This document shows positions 7,958-13,529 of a stretch of DNA of 15,323 bases, one piece after another. The notes below the pieces were generated by a model, which had not been told where the DNA came from, searched no databases, and saw only the letters and a list, made by a program, of their open reading frames with translations. The position numbers and the translations under genes were made by a program. The stretch's first letter is position 1, and the number at the start of each line of letters is the position of its first letter. Source of the stretch: Bifidobacterium breve (GTDB taxonomy: Bacteria; Actinomycetota; Acidimicrobiia; Acidimicrobiales; Ilumatobacteraceae); assembly GCA_945869715.1 (NCBI GenBank), contig CAMBPP010000025.1, forward strand, positions 1-15,323. Reading direction: 5' to 3'.

Positions 7958-9100
7958 ATGTTAAAACTTGGTTCGCACACACTTCAGGTGCCCGTGGTCT
8001 TGGCGCCAATGGCTGGCGTCACCAATGCACCATTTCGCTCACTGTGTCGACAGTTTGGCCCCGGGCTCGTGTACGTGAACGAAATGGTGATGGCTACTGG
8101 CTTAGTACGCAGCAGTGCCAAATCACAGCGTCTCGTTACCTTTAGCCCCGATGAAGATCTGCGCAGCGTTCAACTGTATGGCTCTGATCCGGAAATTATG
8201 GGCAAAGCAGTTGCGCAACTTGTTGCCAATAAAGCTGTTGACCATATTGATCTTAATTTTGGTTGCCCTGCGGCCAAGGTGACTCGCAAGGGTGGCGGAG
8301 CAGCAGTGCCACTGAAGAAAAACTTATTGCGTGCCATCATTCGTGCTGCAGTAAGAGAAGGCAAAAAAGGTGGCATTCCGGTCACCTGTAAATTCCGCAT
8401 GGGAATTACTGACGACCTATTGACGTATCTGCATACGGCAGAAATTGCTGGCGAAGAAGGCGTTGCATGGGTTGCTTTGCACGCCCGAACTGTTGAACAG
8501 CATTACGCAGGGCAAGCTCGCTGGCCGGCTATTGCTACCTTGAAGTCACACTTCCCCGATCTGCAAGTACTTGGCAACGGTGATATTTGGGATGCACACG
8601 ATGCAGTGAAGATGATGGAACAAACGGGATGTGATGGCGTTGTAGTTGGCCGAGGGTGTCTCGGGCGACCATGGTTATTTCGCGATCTTGTTAATGTGTT
8701 TTCAGGGCGCGATATTCAACCCACACCGCTGCTCGGTGAGGTGGTCGATGTCATGTTGCAACATGCACGTATGCTTGATGCACATGCCACTACTGCACTA
8801 CCTGGTGAAAACATTCGTGGTGCAAAAGAATTTCGCAAACATGCTGGCTGGTATCTCACGGGGTACCCCGTTGGCGGCGAAGTGCGCAGGAGAGCATCAA
8901 ATTGCTCGACCGTTCAAGAGTTAGAAGAACTCTTTGCAGATGTAGATCGCAGTATTGCCATTGTCGAAGGTGGCGAACGCTTTACACGAGGACACACCAA
9001 CGGCCCGATTAAAGTTGCATTGCCACCCGGATATCTCGAGAGTCTCGATGACATGGTTGTCCCTGATGACAACAACGAGATGCAACTCAGCGGCGGATAA
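7958..9100 (+). CDS. dusB: tRNA-dihydrouridine synthase (DusB family)
   Basis: This FMN-dependent, NADPH-using enzyme reduces specific uridines in tRNA to dihydrouridine. The TIM barrel is marked by VLAPMAGVTNAPFR (14-27), NEMVMA (41-46), DLNFGCPAAKVTRKGGG with catalytic Cys103, CKFRMG, LHARTVEQHYAG, LGNGDI and VVVGRGCLGRPWLF. ATG 7958 gives 380 residues and the usual N terminus MLKLGSHTLQVPVVLAPMAG; the frame is open far upstream, but that would run deep into tsaD. About 90 residues follow the barrel and end in an acidic, low-conservation tail. The gene begins 10 bases after tsaD. Choosing DusB over other Dus types rests on overall resemblance. In Mycobacterium tuberculosis, tsaD is followed directly by groES, so dusB and maf are extra here. 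Confidence 0.93.
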   Translation: MLKLGSHTLQVPVVLAPMAGVTNAPFRSLCRQFGPGLVYVNEMVMATGLVRSSAKSQRLVTFSPDEDLRSVQLYGSDPEIMGKAVAQLVANKAVDHIDLNFGCPAAKVTRKGGGAAVPLKKNLLRAIIRAAVREGKKGGIPVTCKFRMGITDDLLTYLHTAEIAGEEGVAWVALHARTVEQHYAGQARWPAIATLKSHFPDLQVLGNGDIWDAHDAVKMMEQTGCDGVVVGRGCLGRPWLFRDLVNVFSGRDIQPTPLLGEVVDVMLQHARMLDAHATTALPGENIRGAKEFRKHAGWYLTGYPVGGEVRRRASNCSTVQELEELFADVDRSIAIVEGGERFTRGHTNGPIKVALPPGYLESLDDMVVPDDNNEMQLSGG

Positions 9101-9105
9101 GAAAT

Positions 9106-9669
9106 ATGCGTGTTGTCCTTGCTTCGCGCTCACCGCGCCGACGTGATTTATTGGAGCGCATCGGAATTTTTCCTGAGGTGGTGCCGGCAAATATTGATGA
9201 AGCACAACGCGCGAATGAATCTGCAACTCATTATGTGCAGCGCCTCTCGCAGGAAAAGGTGCAAAAAATTGCAGATGAGTTGGGCGTGACCAGCGATGTT
9301 GTCTTTCTCGGTGCCGACACATGTGTGGAACTCGACGGAGTCGTACATGATCAGCCGGAAGATCGGGAAGCTGCGCGACGAACATTGAGCATTTTGTCGG
9401 GCCGTACACACCAGGTGCATACAGCCGTCACCTGCTTGTCGCAAAAGGGAAGCACCACCATCATCGATACCGCTCGGGTCACCATGGTGCCTATTTCCAC
9501 CCATCTCATGGAGTGGTATCTCGATACGGGAGAGTCGTATGGCAAAGCAGGCGCATATGGAATGCAGGGTTTCGGCGGTGTGCTCGTGGAGCGGGTGCAG
9601 GGGTCAATGTCGACCGTGATTGGGCTCCCGCTGGCCCCTACCGCCCATCTTTTGCGGGTTCTCGGCTAG
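9106..9669 (+). CDS. maf: Maf-family nucleoside triphosphate pyrophosphatase
   Basis: Maf proteins hydrolyse non-canonical or excess nucleoside triphosphates (dTTP/UTP or methylated forms) to monophosphates, a housecleaning role linked to division control. The 187 residues carry the N-terminal LASRSPRRRDLL (5-16), GADTCVELDG (69-78), the LSGRTHQVHT stretch (97-106), and near the C terminus GESYGKAGAYGMQG and STVIGLPL. These fit the Maf substrate and metal sites, with Asp71 the likely metal ligand. The start lies five bases after the dusB stop with a purine-rich GGCGGATAAGAAAT upstream. It is the last gene of the plus-strand run before the heat-shock promoter region. Which nucleotide it prefers cannot be decided by eye. 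Confidence 0.93.
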   Translation: MRVVLASRSPRRRDLLERIGIFPEVVPANIDEAQRANESATHYVQRLSQEKVQKIADELGVTSDVVFLGADTCVELDGVVHDQPEDREAARRTLSILSGRTHQVHTAVTCLSQKGSTTIIDTARVTMVPISTHLMEWYLDTGESYGKAGAYGMQGFGGVLVERVQGSMSTVIGLPLAPTAHLLRVLG

Positions 9670-9684
9670 GACTTGGGGTTGCGG

Positions 9685-9714
9685 TTGCTAACCGACCAAA
9701 ACTGGCCGTATCAT
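9685..9714 (+). promoter_or_regulatory. Putative groESL promoter
   Basis: TTGCTA (9685-9690) and TATCAT (9709-9714), 18 bases apart, are reasonable -35 and -10 elements for the housekeeping sigma factor. A start near 9721 would lie inside the CIRCE element, so a bound HrcA repressor would block initiation. This would leave a 5' leader of about 90 bases before groES. The -35 element also sits in a small hairpin-capable repeat (CGGTT-GCT-AACCG, 9682-9694). Confidence 0.5.
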
Positions 9715-9740
9715 TAGCACTCACTCCTTGCGAGTGCTAA
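9714..9740 (+). promoter_or_regulatory. CIRCE operator (HrcA binding site)
   Basis: A perfect inverted repeat TTAGCACTC (9714-9722), nine-base spacer, GAGTGCTAA (9732-9740) matches the CIRCE consensus exactly. CIRCE is bound by the heat-shock repressor HrcA in front of groESL and sometimes dnaK operons across bacteria, including actinobacteria. It overlaps the end of the likely -10 box and the start site, so repression by occlusion is expected. The hrcA gene is not in this window. Confidence 0.96.
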
Positions 9741-9753
9741 CGCCTTGCGGCGT
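9740..9753 (+). repeat. Small inverted repeat in the groES leader
   Basis: ACGCC (9740-9744), loop TTGC, GGCGT (9749-9753) can form a five-pair hairpin directly after the CIRCE right arm. The seven bases CCTTGCG occur both in the CIRCE spacer (9726-9732) and in this hairpin (9743-9749). It would lie in the groES 5' leader; a function is unproven. Confidence 0.4.
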
Positions 9754-9811
9754 CAGTGCGCACAGAGTGAACCGTTATCCATATACATCAGCGCCATTGG
9801 AGGCCTGCGAC

Positions 9812-10105
9812 ATGAACCTTAAGCCGTTGGACGACCGTATTGTCGTGAAGCCAAACGAAGCCGAGCAGACCACTGCCTCGGGTCTCGTCATCCCCGACAC
9901 TGCCAAAGAAAAGCCCCAGCAGGGCACCGTACTCGCCGTTGGCCCAGGCCGCTGGAGCGATGACACGGGTAAGCACTCAGCGCTCGACATCAAAGTTGGC
10001 GACACAGTTTTGTATAGCAAGTACGGCGGTACTGAAGTGACTTTTGGTGGAGACGATCTCCTCATTCTCACCAGCCGTGACGTTCTCGCCATTGTGGCGA
10101 AGTAA
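9812..10105 (+). CDS. groES: Co-chaperonin GroES
   Basis: GroES is the ten-kilodalton heptameric lid of the GroEL folding chamber. The 97-residue protein begins MNLKPLDDRIVVKP and contains the mobile loop around residues 17-34 with the GroEL-contacting hydrophobic triplet LVI (25-27, in SGLVIPDTA). VGPGRW (43-48), KVGDTVLYSKYGG (61-73) and the final DDLLILTSRDVLAIV are family hallmarks. The ATG at 9812 has a strong ribosome site, GGAGG at 9799-9803, eight bases upstream; in-frame codons further upstream would overlap CIRCE. It is the first gene of a two-gene operon with groEL, nine bases apart, under likely HrcA/CIRCE control. C- and G-ending codons look more frequent than in neighbouring genes, as expected for high expression. 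Confidence 0.98.
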   Translation: MNLKPLDDRIVVKPNEAEQTTASGLVIPDTAKEKPQQGTVLAVGPGRWSDDTGKHSALDIKVGDTVLYSKYGGTEVTFGGDDLLILTSRDVLAIVAK

Positions 10106-10114
10106 GGCGTAGCA

Positions 10115-11749
10115 ATGTCAAAAATTCTCAAGTTCGACGAAGAAGCACGTCGCGCACTTGAAGCCGGTGTAAACAAATTGGCCGATGCGGTCAAGGTGAC
10201 ACTCGGACCAAAGGGACGCAACGTAGTTCTCGACAAAAAATTTGGTGCACCAACCATTACCAACGACGGTGTTTCTATTGCGAAAGAAGTAGAACTCGAA
10301 GACCCATTTGAAAACATGGGCGCACAGTTGGTGAAAGAAGTTGCAACAAAGACCAACGATGTAGCCGGTGACGGCACTACAACTGCAACAGTTCTTGCTC
10401 AGGCCATGGTTCATCTTGGTTTGCGTAACGTGGCTGCCGGTGCAAACCCAATGGGTTTGAAGCGCGGTATTGAAAAAGCTGTTGCTGCTGCTGTTGAGTC
10501 CATCAAAGCTCAGTCAAAAGAAGTAGATGACAAGCAAGATATTGCGAACGTTGCAACCATTTCTGCTGCCGATTCCAGTATCGGAAATGTTATTGCCGAT
10601 GCCATAGACCGTGTTGGTAAAGATGGTGTAGTAACAGTTGAAGAGAGCAATACCTTTGGTATCGAGCTCGACTTCACTGAAGGCATGCAGTTCGATAAGG
10701 GCTACCAGAGCCCATATTTCGTCACCGACGCAGAGCGTCAAGAAGCGGTTCTTGAAGACCCGTACATCTTGCTTTATGCATCAAAAATTTCATCTGTGCA
10801 GTCCATGCTTCCCGCTCTTGAAGCCGTCATGAAGAGTGGTCGCCCGCTCGTCATCATTGCTGAAGATGTAGAAGGCGAAGCACTTGCCACACTTGTTGTG
10901 AACAAAATCCGCGGTACGTTCAACTCGGTTGCTGTGAAGGCACCAGGTTTTGGCGATCGTCGTAAGGCAATGTTGCAAGACATGGCAGTTCTCACTGGTG
11001 GACAAGTAATCAGTGAAGAAGTGGGCTTGAAATTGGAAAATGTCACGCTTGATCTTTTGGGTCGTGCAAAGCGTGTCATCATCACCAAAGACAACACCAC
11101 AATCGTCGATGGTTCTGGTGAAAAAGAAGAAGTCAATGGTCGCATTAACCAAATCAAAGCCGAAATTGACAACACCGATTCCGATTGGGATCGCGAAAAG
11201 CTTCAAGAGCGTCTTGCAAAACTTGCTGGTGGCGTTGCCGTTATCAAGGTAGGAGCAGCAACTGAAGTGGAGTTGAAGGAAAAGAAGCATCGTATTGAAG
11301 ATGCTGTTTCTGCAACCCGCGCAGCAATTGAAGAAGGCGTTGTAGCTGGCGGCGGAACCGCACTCATACGTGCTCGTCCTGCAGTACTCAAAGTTGTCGA
11401 GGCACTTACTGGTGATGAAGCAACAGGTGCACGCACGGTGTACGAGTCACTCACATCGCCAGCACGTCACATTGCCGACAATGCTGGCCTTGAGGGCGCA
11501 GTAGTTGTTCAGCGTGTGGAGTCAGAAAAGGGTGCCATTGGCTTGAATGCAGCCACAGGCGAATTCACCGACCTTATCAAGGCCGGAATTTTGGATCCCG
11601 CAAAGGTAACGCGTGCTGCTTTGCAGAACGCTGCATCCATTGCTGCTCTCGTGCTCACCACAGAGTGTCTTGTGGCCGACAAGCCCGAGAAGCCTGGTGC
11701 TGCACCTGCTGGTGGCGGTGGAATGCCCGGTGGAATGGGAATGATGTAA
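10115..11749 (+). CDS. groEL: Chaperonin GroEL (60 kDa)
   Basis: GroEL forms the double-ring ATP-driven folding chamber. The 544 residues match the family length. The N terminus has VTLGPKGRNVVLD (28-40), ITNDGVSIAKE (48-58) and the ATPase loop GDGTTTATVL with Asp86. The second ATPase region has IEDAVSATRAAIEEGVVAGGG, and its Asp corresponds to E. coli D398. The tail ends in a Gly-Gly-Met type repeat (GGGGMPGGMGMM). That tail type is notable: the groES-linked GroEL1 of Mycobacterium tuberculosis has a histidine-rich tail, and the GGM tail there belongs to the separate GroEL2. The start has AAGG seven bases upstream. A strong terminator follows 26 bases after the stop. Confidence 0.98.
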   Translation: MSKILKFDEEARRALEAGVNKLADAVKVTLGPKGRNVVLDKKFGAPTITNDGVSIAKEVELEDPFENMGAQLVKEVATKTNDVAGDGTTTATVLAQAMVHLGLRNVAAGANPMGLKRGIEKAVAAAVESIKAQSKEVDDKQDIANVATISAADSSIGNVIADAIDRVGKDGVVTVEESNTFGIELDFTEGMQFDKGYQSPYFVTDAERQEAVLEDPYILLYASKISSVQSMLPALEAVMKSGRPLVIIAEDVEGEALATLVVNKIRGTFNSVAVKAPGFGDRRKAMLQDMAVLTGGQVISEEVGLKLENVTLDLLGRAKRVIITKDNTTIVDGSGEKEEVNGRINQIKAEIDNTDSDWDREKLQERLAKLAGGVAVIKVGAATEVELKEKKHRIEDAVSATRAAIEEGVVAGGGTALIRARPAVLKVVEALTGDEATGARTVYESLTSPARHIADNAGLEGAVVVQRVESEKGAIGLNAATGEFTDLIKAGILDPAKVTRAALQNAASIAALVLTTECLVADKPEKPGAAPAGGGGMPGGMGMM

Positions 11750-11775
11750 GTCGTTCTTTTCCTTTTGGAGAACTG

Positions 11776-11809
11776 AAAGATCCCGGGTCACTGACCCGGG
11801 ATCTTTTTT
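11776..11809 (+). terminator. Intrinsic terminator of the groESL operon
   Basis: AAAGATCCCGGG (11776-11787), a seven-base loop TCACTGA, and CCCGGGATCTTT (11795-11806) form a 12-pair stem rich in GC at its top, followed by a run of six T (11804-11809) that begins within the right arm. This is a textbook Rho-independent terminator, 26 bases after the groEL stop. The AAAGA...TCTTT flanks also make it partly usable from the other strand, but no converging gene is present. Confidence 0.95.
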
Positions 11810-11818
11810 ATCTACGCT
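11791..11818 (+). promoter_or_regulatory. Putative leaderless promoter inside the groEL terminator
   Basis: CTGACC (11791-11796) and TACGCT (11813-11818) are 16 bases apart, the same spacing as proposed for nnr. TACGCT ends exactly six bases before the GTG at 11825, so transcription would start at or beside the start codon. The -35 element lies in the loop and right arm of the terminator hairpin. Confidence 0.5.
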
Positions 11819-11824
11819 GAGGGA

Positions 11825-12184
11825 GTGGTACAACACAAGTCATCTCGCGGACAGCGTTTAGGTCTTTTTCATCAAGTTGGCGACTATGCAGTGGCTCTAG
11901 GTTTTCTTGTTCTCATTACTCGGGCCACATATCCATTGCTATTGGCAATACTTGGCCTTATTGCATTATTGAATTCAGCATCTACACAGGGGCCACTTGC
12001 TGCGTATCGGTTAGTGCCTCGCAAAATTCACGATGCAATAGACATGGCATTAGTTCTCGGAGCAGTCCTGGCTGGATCCATTGGAAGCCAATCGGTCGCG
12101 AATCGGTTCTCACTTTTCGCCCTAGCAGTCATACAGGGGTTCATCATCTATCTCTCACGAGTGACGAAGCATGCCCGCTTGTAG
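11825..12184 (+). CDS. Small integral membrane protein of unknown function
   Basis: I do not recognise this 119-residue protein. After a basic N terminus (KSSRGQR) come hydrophobic stretches at about 20-34, 36-51, 70-86 and 96-111, which suggests four short membrane helices with both ends inside (the C terminus is SRVTKHARL). A charged loop YRLVPRKIHDAID (61-73) joins the two halves. The GTG start is the only reasonable one in frame. Its upstream GAGGG is too close to the codon for a normal ribosome site, while a TANNNT -10 box lies six bases upstream, so the message is probably leaderless. Coding potential is supported by the uninterrupted hydrophobic pattern. The next gene starts 13 bases after its stop. 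Confidence 0.7.
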   Translation: MVQHKSSRGQRLGLFHQVGDYAVALGFLVLITRATYPLLLAILGLIALLNSASTQGPLAAYRLVPRKIHDAIDMALVLGAVLAGSIGSQSVANRFSLFALAVIQGFIIYLSRVTKHARL

Positions 12185-12185
12185 G

Positions 12186-12191
12186 TAACCT
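12186..12191 (+). promoter_or_regulatory. Putative -10 element of a leaderless promoter
   Basis: TAACCT fits TANNNT and ends exactly six bases before the ATG at 12198. No convincing -35 box is seen (GTGACG at 12161-12166 would be 19 bases away). The sequence between it and the ATG is CTCCCT, with no Shine-Dalgarno character, which favours a leaderless start. Confidence 0.4.
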
Positions 12192-12197
12192 CTCCCT

Positions 12198-12365
12198 ATG
12201 GCATTTGAACGACCACTTCCCGATCTAGACAAACTTATTACCGCGTGGGAATCGTGGGAAAAAGGCGAAGAAGCACCAGGTCGAGTACTTGCCAATTTAA
12301 AAACTGCTGGCCTTGCCGATATTTTGCGACAACTACAAACTTCAGGTTGGGTACCTTCGGCTTAG
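12198..12365 (+). CDS. Short acidic protein of unknown function (55 aa)
   Basis: This is a 55-residue open frame from ATG 12198 to TAG 12363-12365, starting MAFERPLPDLDKLITAWE and ending SGWVPSA. It is rich in charged and helical residues, with four tryptophan or phenylalanine positions in the first half (F3, W17, W20) and near the end (W51). Two amphipathic helices are plausible (about 8-21 and 27-49). There is no signal peptide or membrane segment. It fills nearly all the space between the membrane gene and the NUDIX gene and has its own -10-like box, which argues for a real gene. It may be co-transcribed with the NUDIX gene nine bases downstream. I do not recognise a family and give no function. 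Confidence 0.62.
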   Translation: MAFERPLPDLDKLITAWESWEKGEEAPGRVLANLKTAGLADILRQLQTSGWVPSA

Positions 12366-12374
12366 GCCACCTTC

Positions 12375-13037
12375 ATGCGCGCAGGTGGACAGCAGAAGAT
12401 TCCGCGTCCATCGCAATGGGAAAAAGGAAGTCCGGCACGGTGGATTGGTCTCGACTTCGCCCCACTCCAATCACTTGAGCATGTCGTTGCTCAAATAACT
12501 GCACACTCGCCGCAAGTTGCCGCAACAGAATTCATGCCTGAAGCACGAGCAAGCGCGGTGCTGGTGAACTTGTATCAGGGTCCATCGGGCGTTGAAGTAG
12601 TTCTTACCAAACGCGCAGCTCACTTAAAAAATCATAAGGGCGAAATTTCTTTTCCTGGGGGTCGAGTTGAACCAGATGAACAGGTTTACGAAGCCGCATT
12701 AAGAGAAGCAGTGGAAGAAGTGTCGCTGCCTGCACACGATGTCACTTTGGTTGGCGAGCTCGACCACTTACTCACCATCGTGAGCAATAGTTACATCGTT
12801 CCCATTGTCGGAATCTTGCCGTCTAGGCCAACGCTTATTGCATCGGCAGATGAAGTAGATCGCATCTTGCATGTTCCATTACATGAACTTGTGCGAACCG
12901 ATACATTTGCCTCTGAAGTGTGGGAAACGCCAATGGGCTCGCGCAATATTTATATGTACCACCTCGATGATGAAACGATTTGGGGTGCTACTGCACGAAT
13001 TCTCACCCAGTTATTGCACATTTCCCTTTCTATTTAG
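12375..13037 (+). CDS. NUDIX hydrolase, probable CoA pyrophosphatase (NudL-like)
   Basis: The 220-residue protein has a Nudix box from G96 to L118: Gly96, Glu102, then R110-E111 and E114-E115, which bind the metals. Ser117 takes the place of the usual glycine near the end. The preceding LTKRAAHLKNHKGEISFPGG (77-96) is the signature of the CoA pyrophosphatase subgroup (NudL/NUDT7-like), which splits CoA to phosphopantetheine and 3',5'-ADP. Related members cleave other nucleoside diphosphates, so the substrate is uncertain. The ATG is nine bases after the 55-residue gene with no clear ribosome site, suggesting coupling or shared transcription. The N-terminal 50 residues are not conserved in any way I recognise. 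Its TAG stops one base short of the opposing phospholipase stop. Confidence 0.88.
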   Translation: MRAGGQQKIPRPSQWEKGSPARWIGLDFAPLQSLEHVVAQITAHSPQVAATEFMPEARASAVLVNLYQGPSGVEVVLTKRAAHLKNHKGEISFPGGRVEPDEQVYEAALREAVEEVSLPAHDVTLVGELDHLLTIVSNSYIVPIVGILPSRPTLIASADEVDRILHVPLHELVRTDTFASEVWETPMGSRNIYMYHLDDETIWGATARILTQLLHISLSI

Positions 13038-13038
13038 T

Positions 13039-13488
13039 TCAGCTACCGAGCGTTCTCACTAATTGAAAAAAAGTGCGCGCCCAAGCCCTGCAGTTCAATC
13101 GCTGAGAAATTCCCCGTGGTTCGCAGGTGGAGAGCATGTCGCTATAAAACTGTAGATCTACCTTGAAGCGAAGATCTTCGGTCCAGAAATTGATGCCAGA
13201 AAATCGGCTGATTAATTTAAAGCTTCGGTATCCAAAATCATGTCGCCGACATGACATGGCGAAATTAAACGAACGTCCTGTGTTGCCTACTAACGGACTA
13301 CTGCAATAATCGGTCGTCCAATCAAGTTCCGGAAATTGCTTTCTATAAGTTTTTTCGAAACGAGGGAATGCCGACAGTGAGGTAGCAAATGATCCGCGTT
13401 CGATGACGAAAACTGTTTGAGCCAAGCTATGTGGCGATGGGGCAACAAGTGTTGCGGCAAATAATGCGTGTGTGAAAACTACACCCAT
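13039..13488 (-). CDS. Secreted prokaryotic phospholipase A2
   Basis: The 149-residue product resembles Streptomyces violaceoruber phospholipase A2 (prokaryotic PLA2 family), which cleaves the sn-2 ester of phospholipids with calcium. LDWTTDYC (55-62) aligns with FDWSTDLC and gives the calcium ligand Asp60. CRRHDFGYRSFK (80-91) aligns with CARHDFGYRNYK and gives catalytic His83 and calcium ligand Asp84. Asp111 (FKVDLQFYSDM) matches the dyad aspartate D85. Four cysteines (62, 80, 122, 133) match the two disulfides of the family. Residues 1-23 form a signal-like segment ending SLA-Q, although it lacks Lys or Arg at its start. ATG 13488 is chosen for its AGGAG and for placing the signal segment first; the open frame extends upstream only into ribH. 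It lies 41 bases after ribH. The substrate and cell location are inferred from the family. Confidence 0.88.
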   Translation of the reverse strand: MGVVFTHALFAATLVAPSPHSLAQTVFVIERGSFATSLSAFPRFEKTYRKQFPELDWTTDYCSSPLVGNTGRSFNFAMSCRRHDFGYRSFKLISRFSGINFWTEDLRFKVDLQFYSDMLSTCEPRGISQRLNCRAWARTFFQLVRTLGS

Positions 13489-13493
13489 ATACG

Positions 13494-13498
13494 CTCCT
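13494..13498 (-). promoter_or_regulatory. Ribosome binding site of the phospholipase gene
   Basis: On the minus strand AGGAG lies five bases before ATG 13488. It fixes the start of the phospholipase after the ribH stop and gives a product that begins with the signal segment. This is a leadered gene, unlike those opposite it. Confidence 0.7.
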
Positions 13499-13529
13499 GT
13501 CAGATACGTATGTGTGTGCAAAGAGTCGC

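Noticed and set aside
8921..9409. 162-codon open frame on the minus strand across the dusB end and maf
   Set aside because: It lies opposite two strongly supported genes, its composition is Cys/His/Arg-rich as in reverse-frame shadows, and no domain is recognisable.
9775..10377. 200-codon open frame on the minus strand across groES and the start of groEL
   Set aside because: It is antisense to two certain genes and to their intergenic region, has Ser/Thr-rich low-complexity composition, no recognisable motif and no ribosome site.
10790..11290. 166-codon minus-strand frame inside groEL
   Set aside because: It is fully contained in groEL on the opposite strand and reflects groEL codon bias, with Phe/Cys-rich composition and no motif.
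12363..12374. TAGGCC six bases before the NUDIX start as another TANNNT box
   Set aside because: The hexamer ends in C rather than T and its TAG is simply the stop codon of the preceding gene; the similar TAAGGC before groEL arises the same way.
13060..13082. Possible minus-strand terminator (GC-rich stretch followed by seven T)
   Set aside because: GGGCGCGCAC before the T run forms no good stem-loop, and it lies inside the phospholipase coding region before its stop.
13504..13511. ATACGTAT palindrome between ribH and the phospholipase gene
   Set aside because: An eight-base palindrome is expected by chance in 15 kb, and no promoter boxes with proper spacing surround it.
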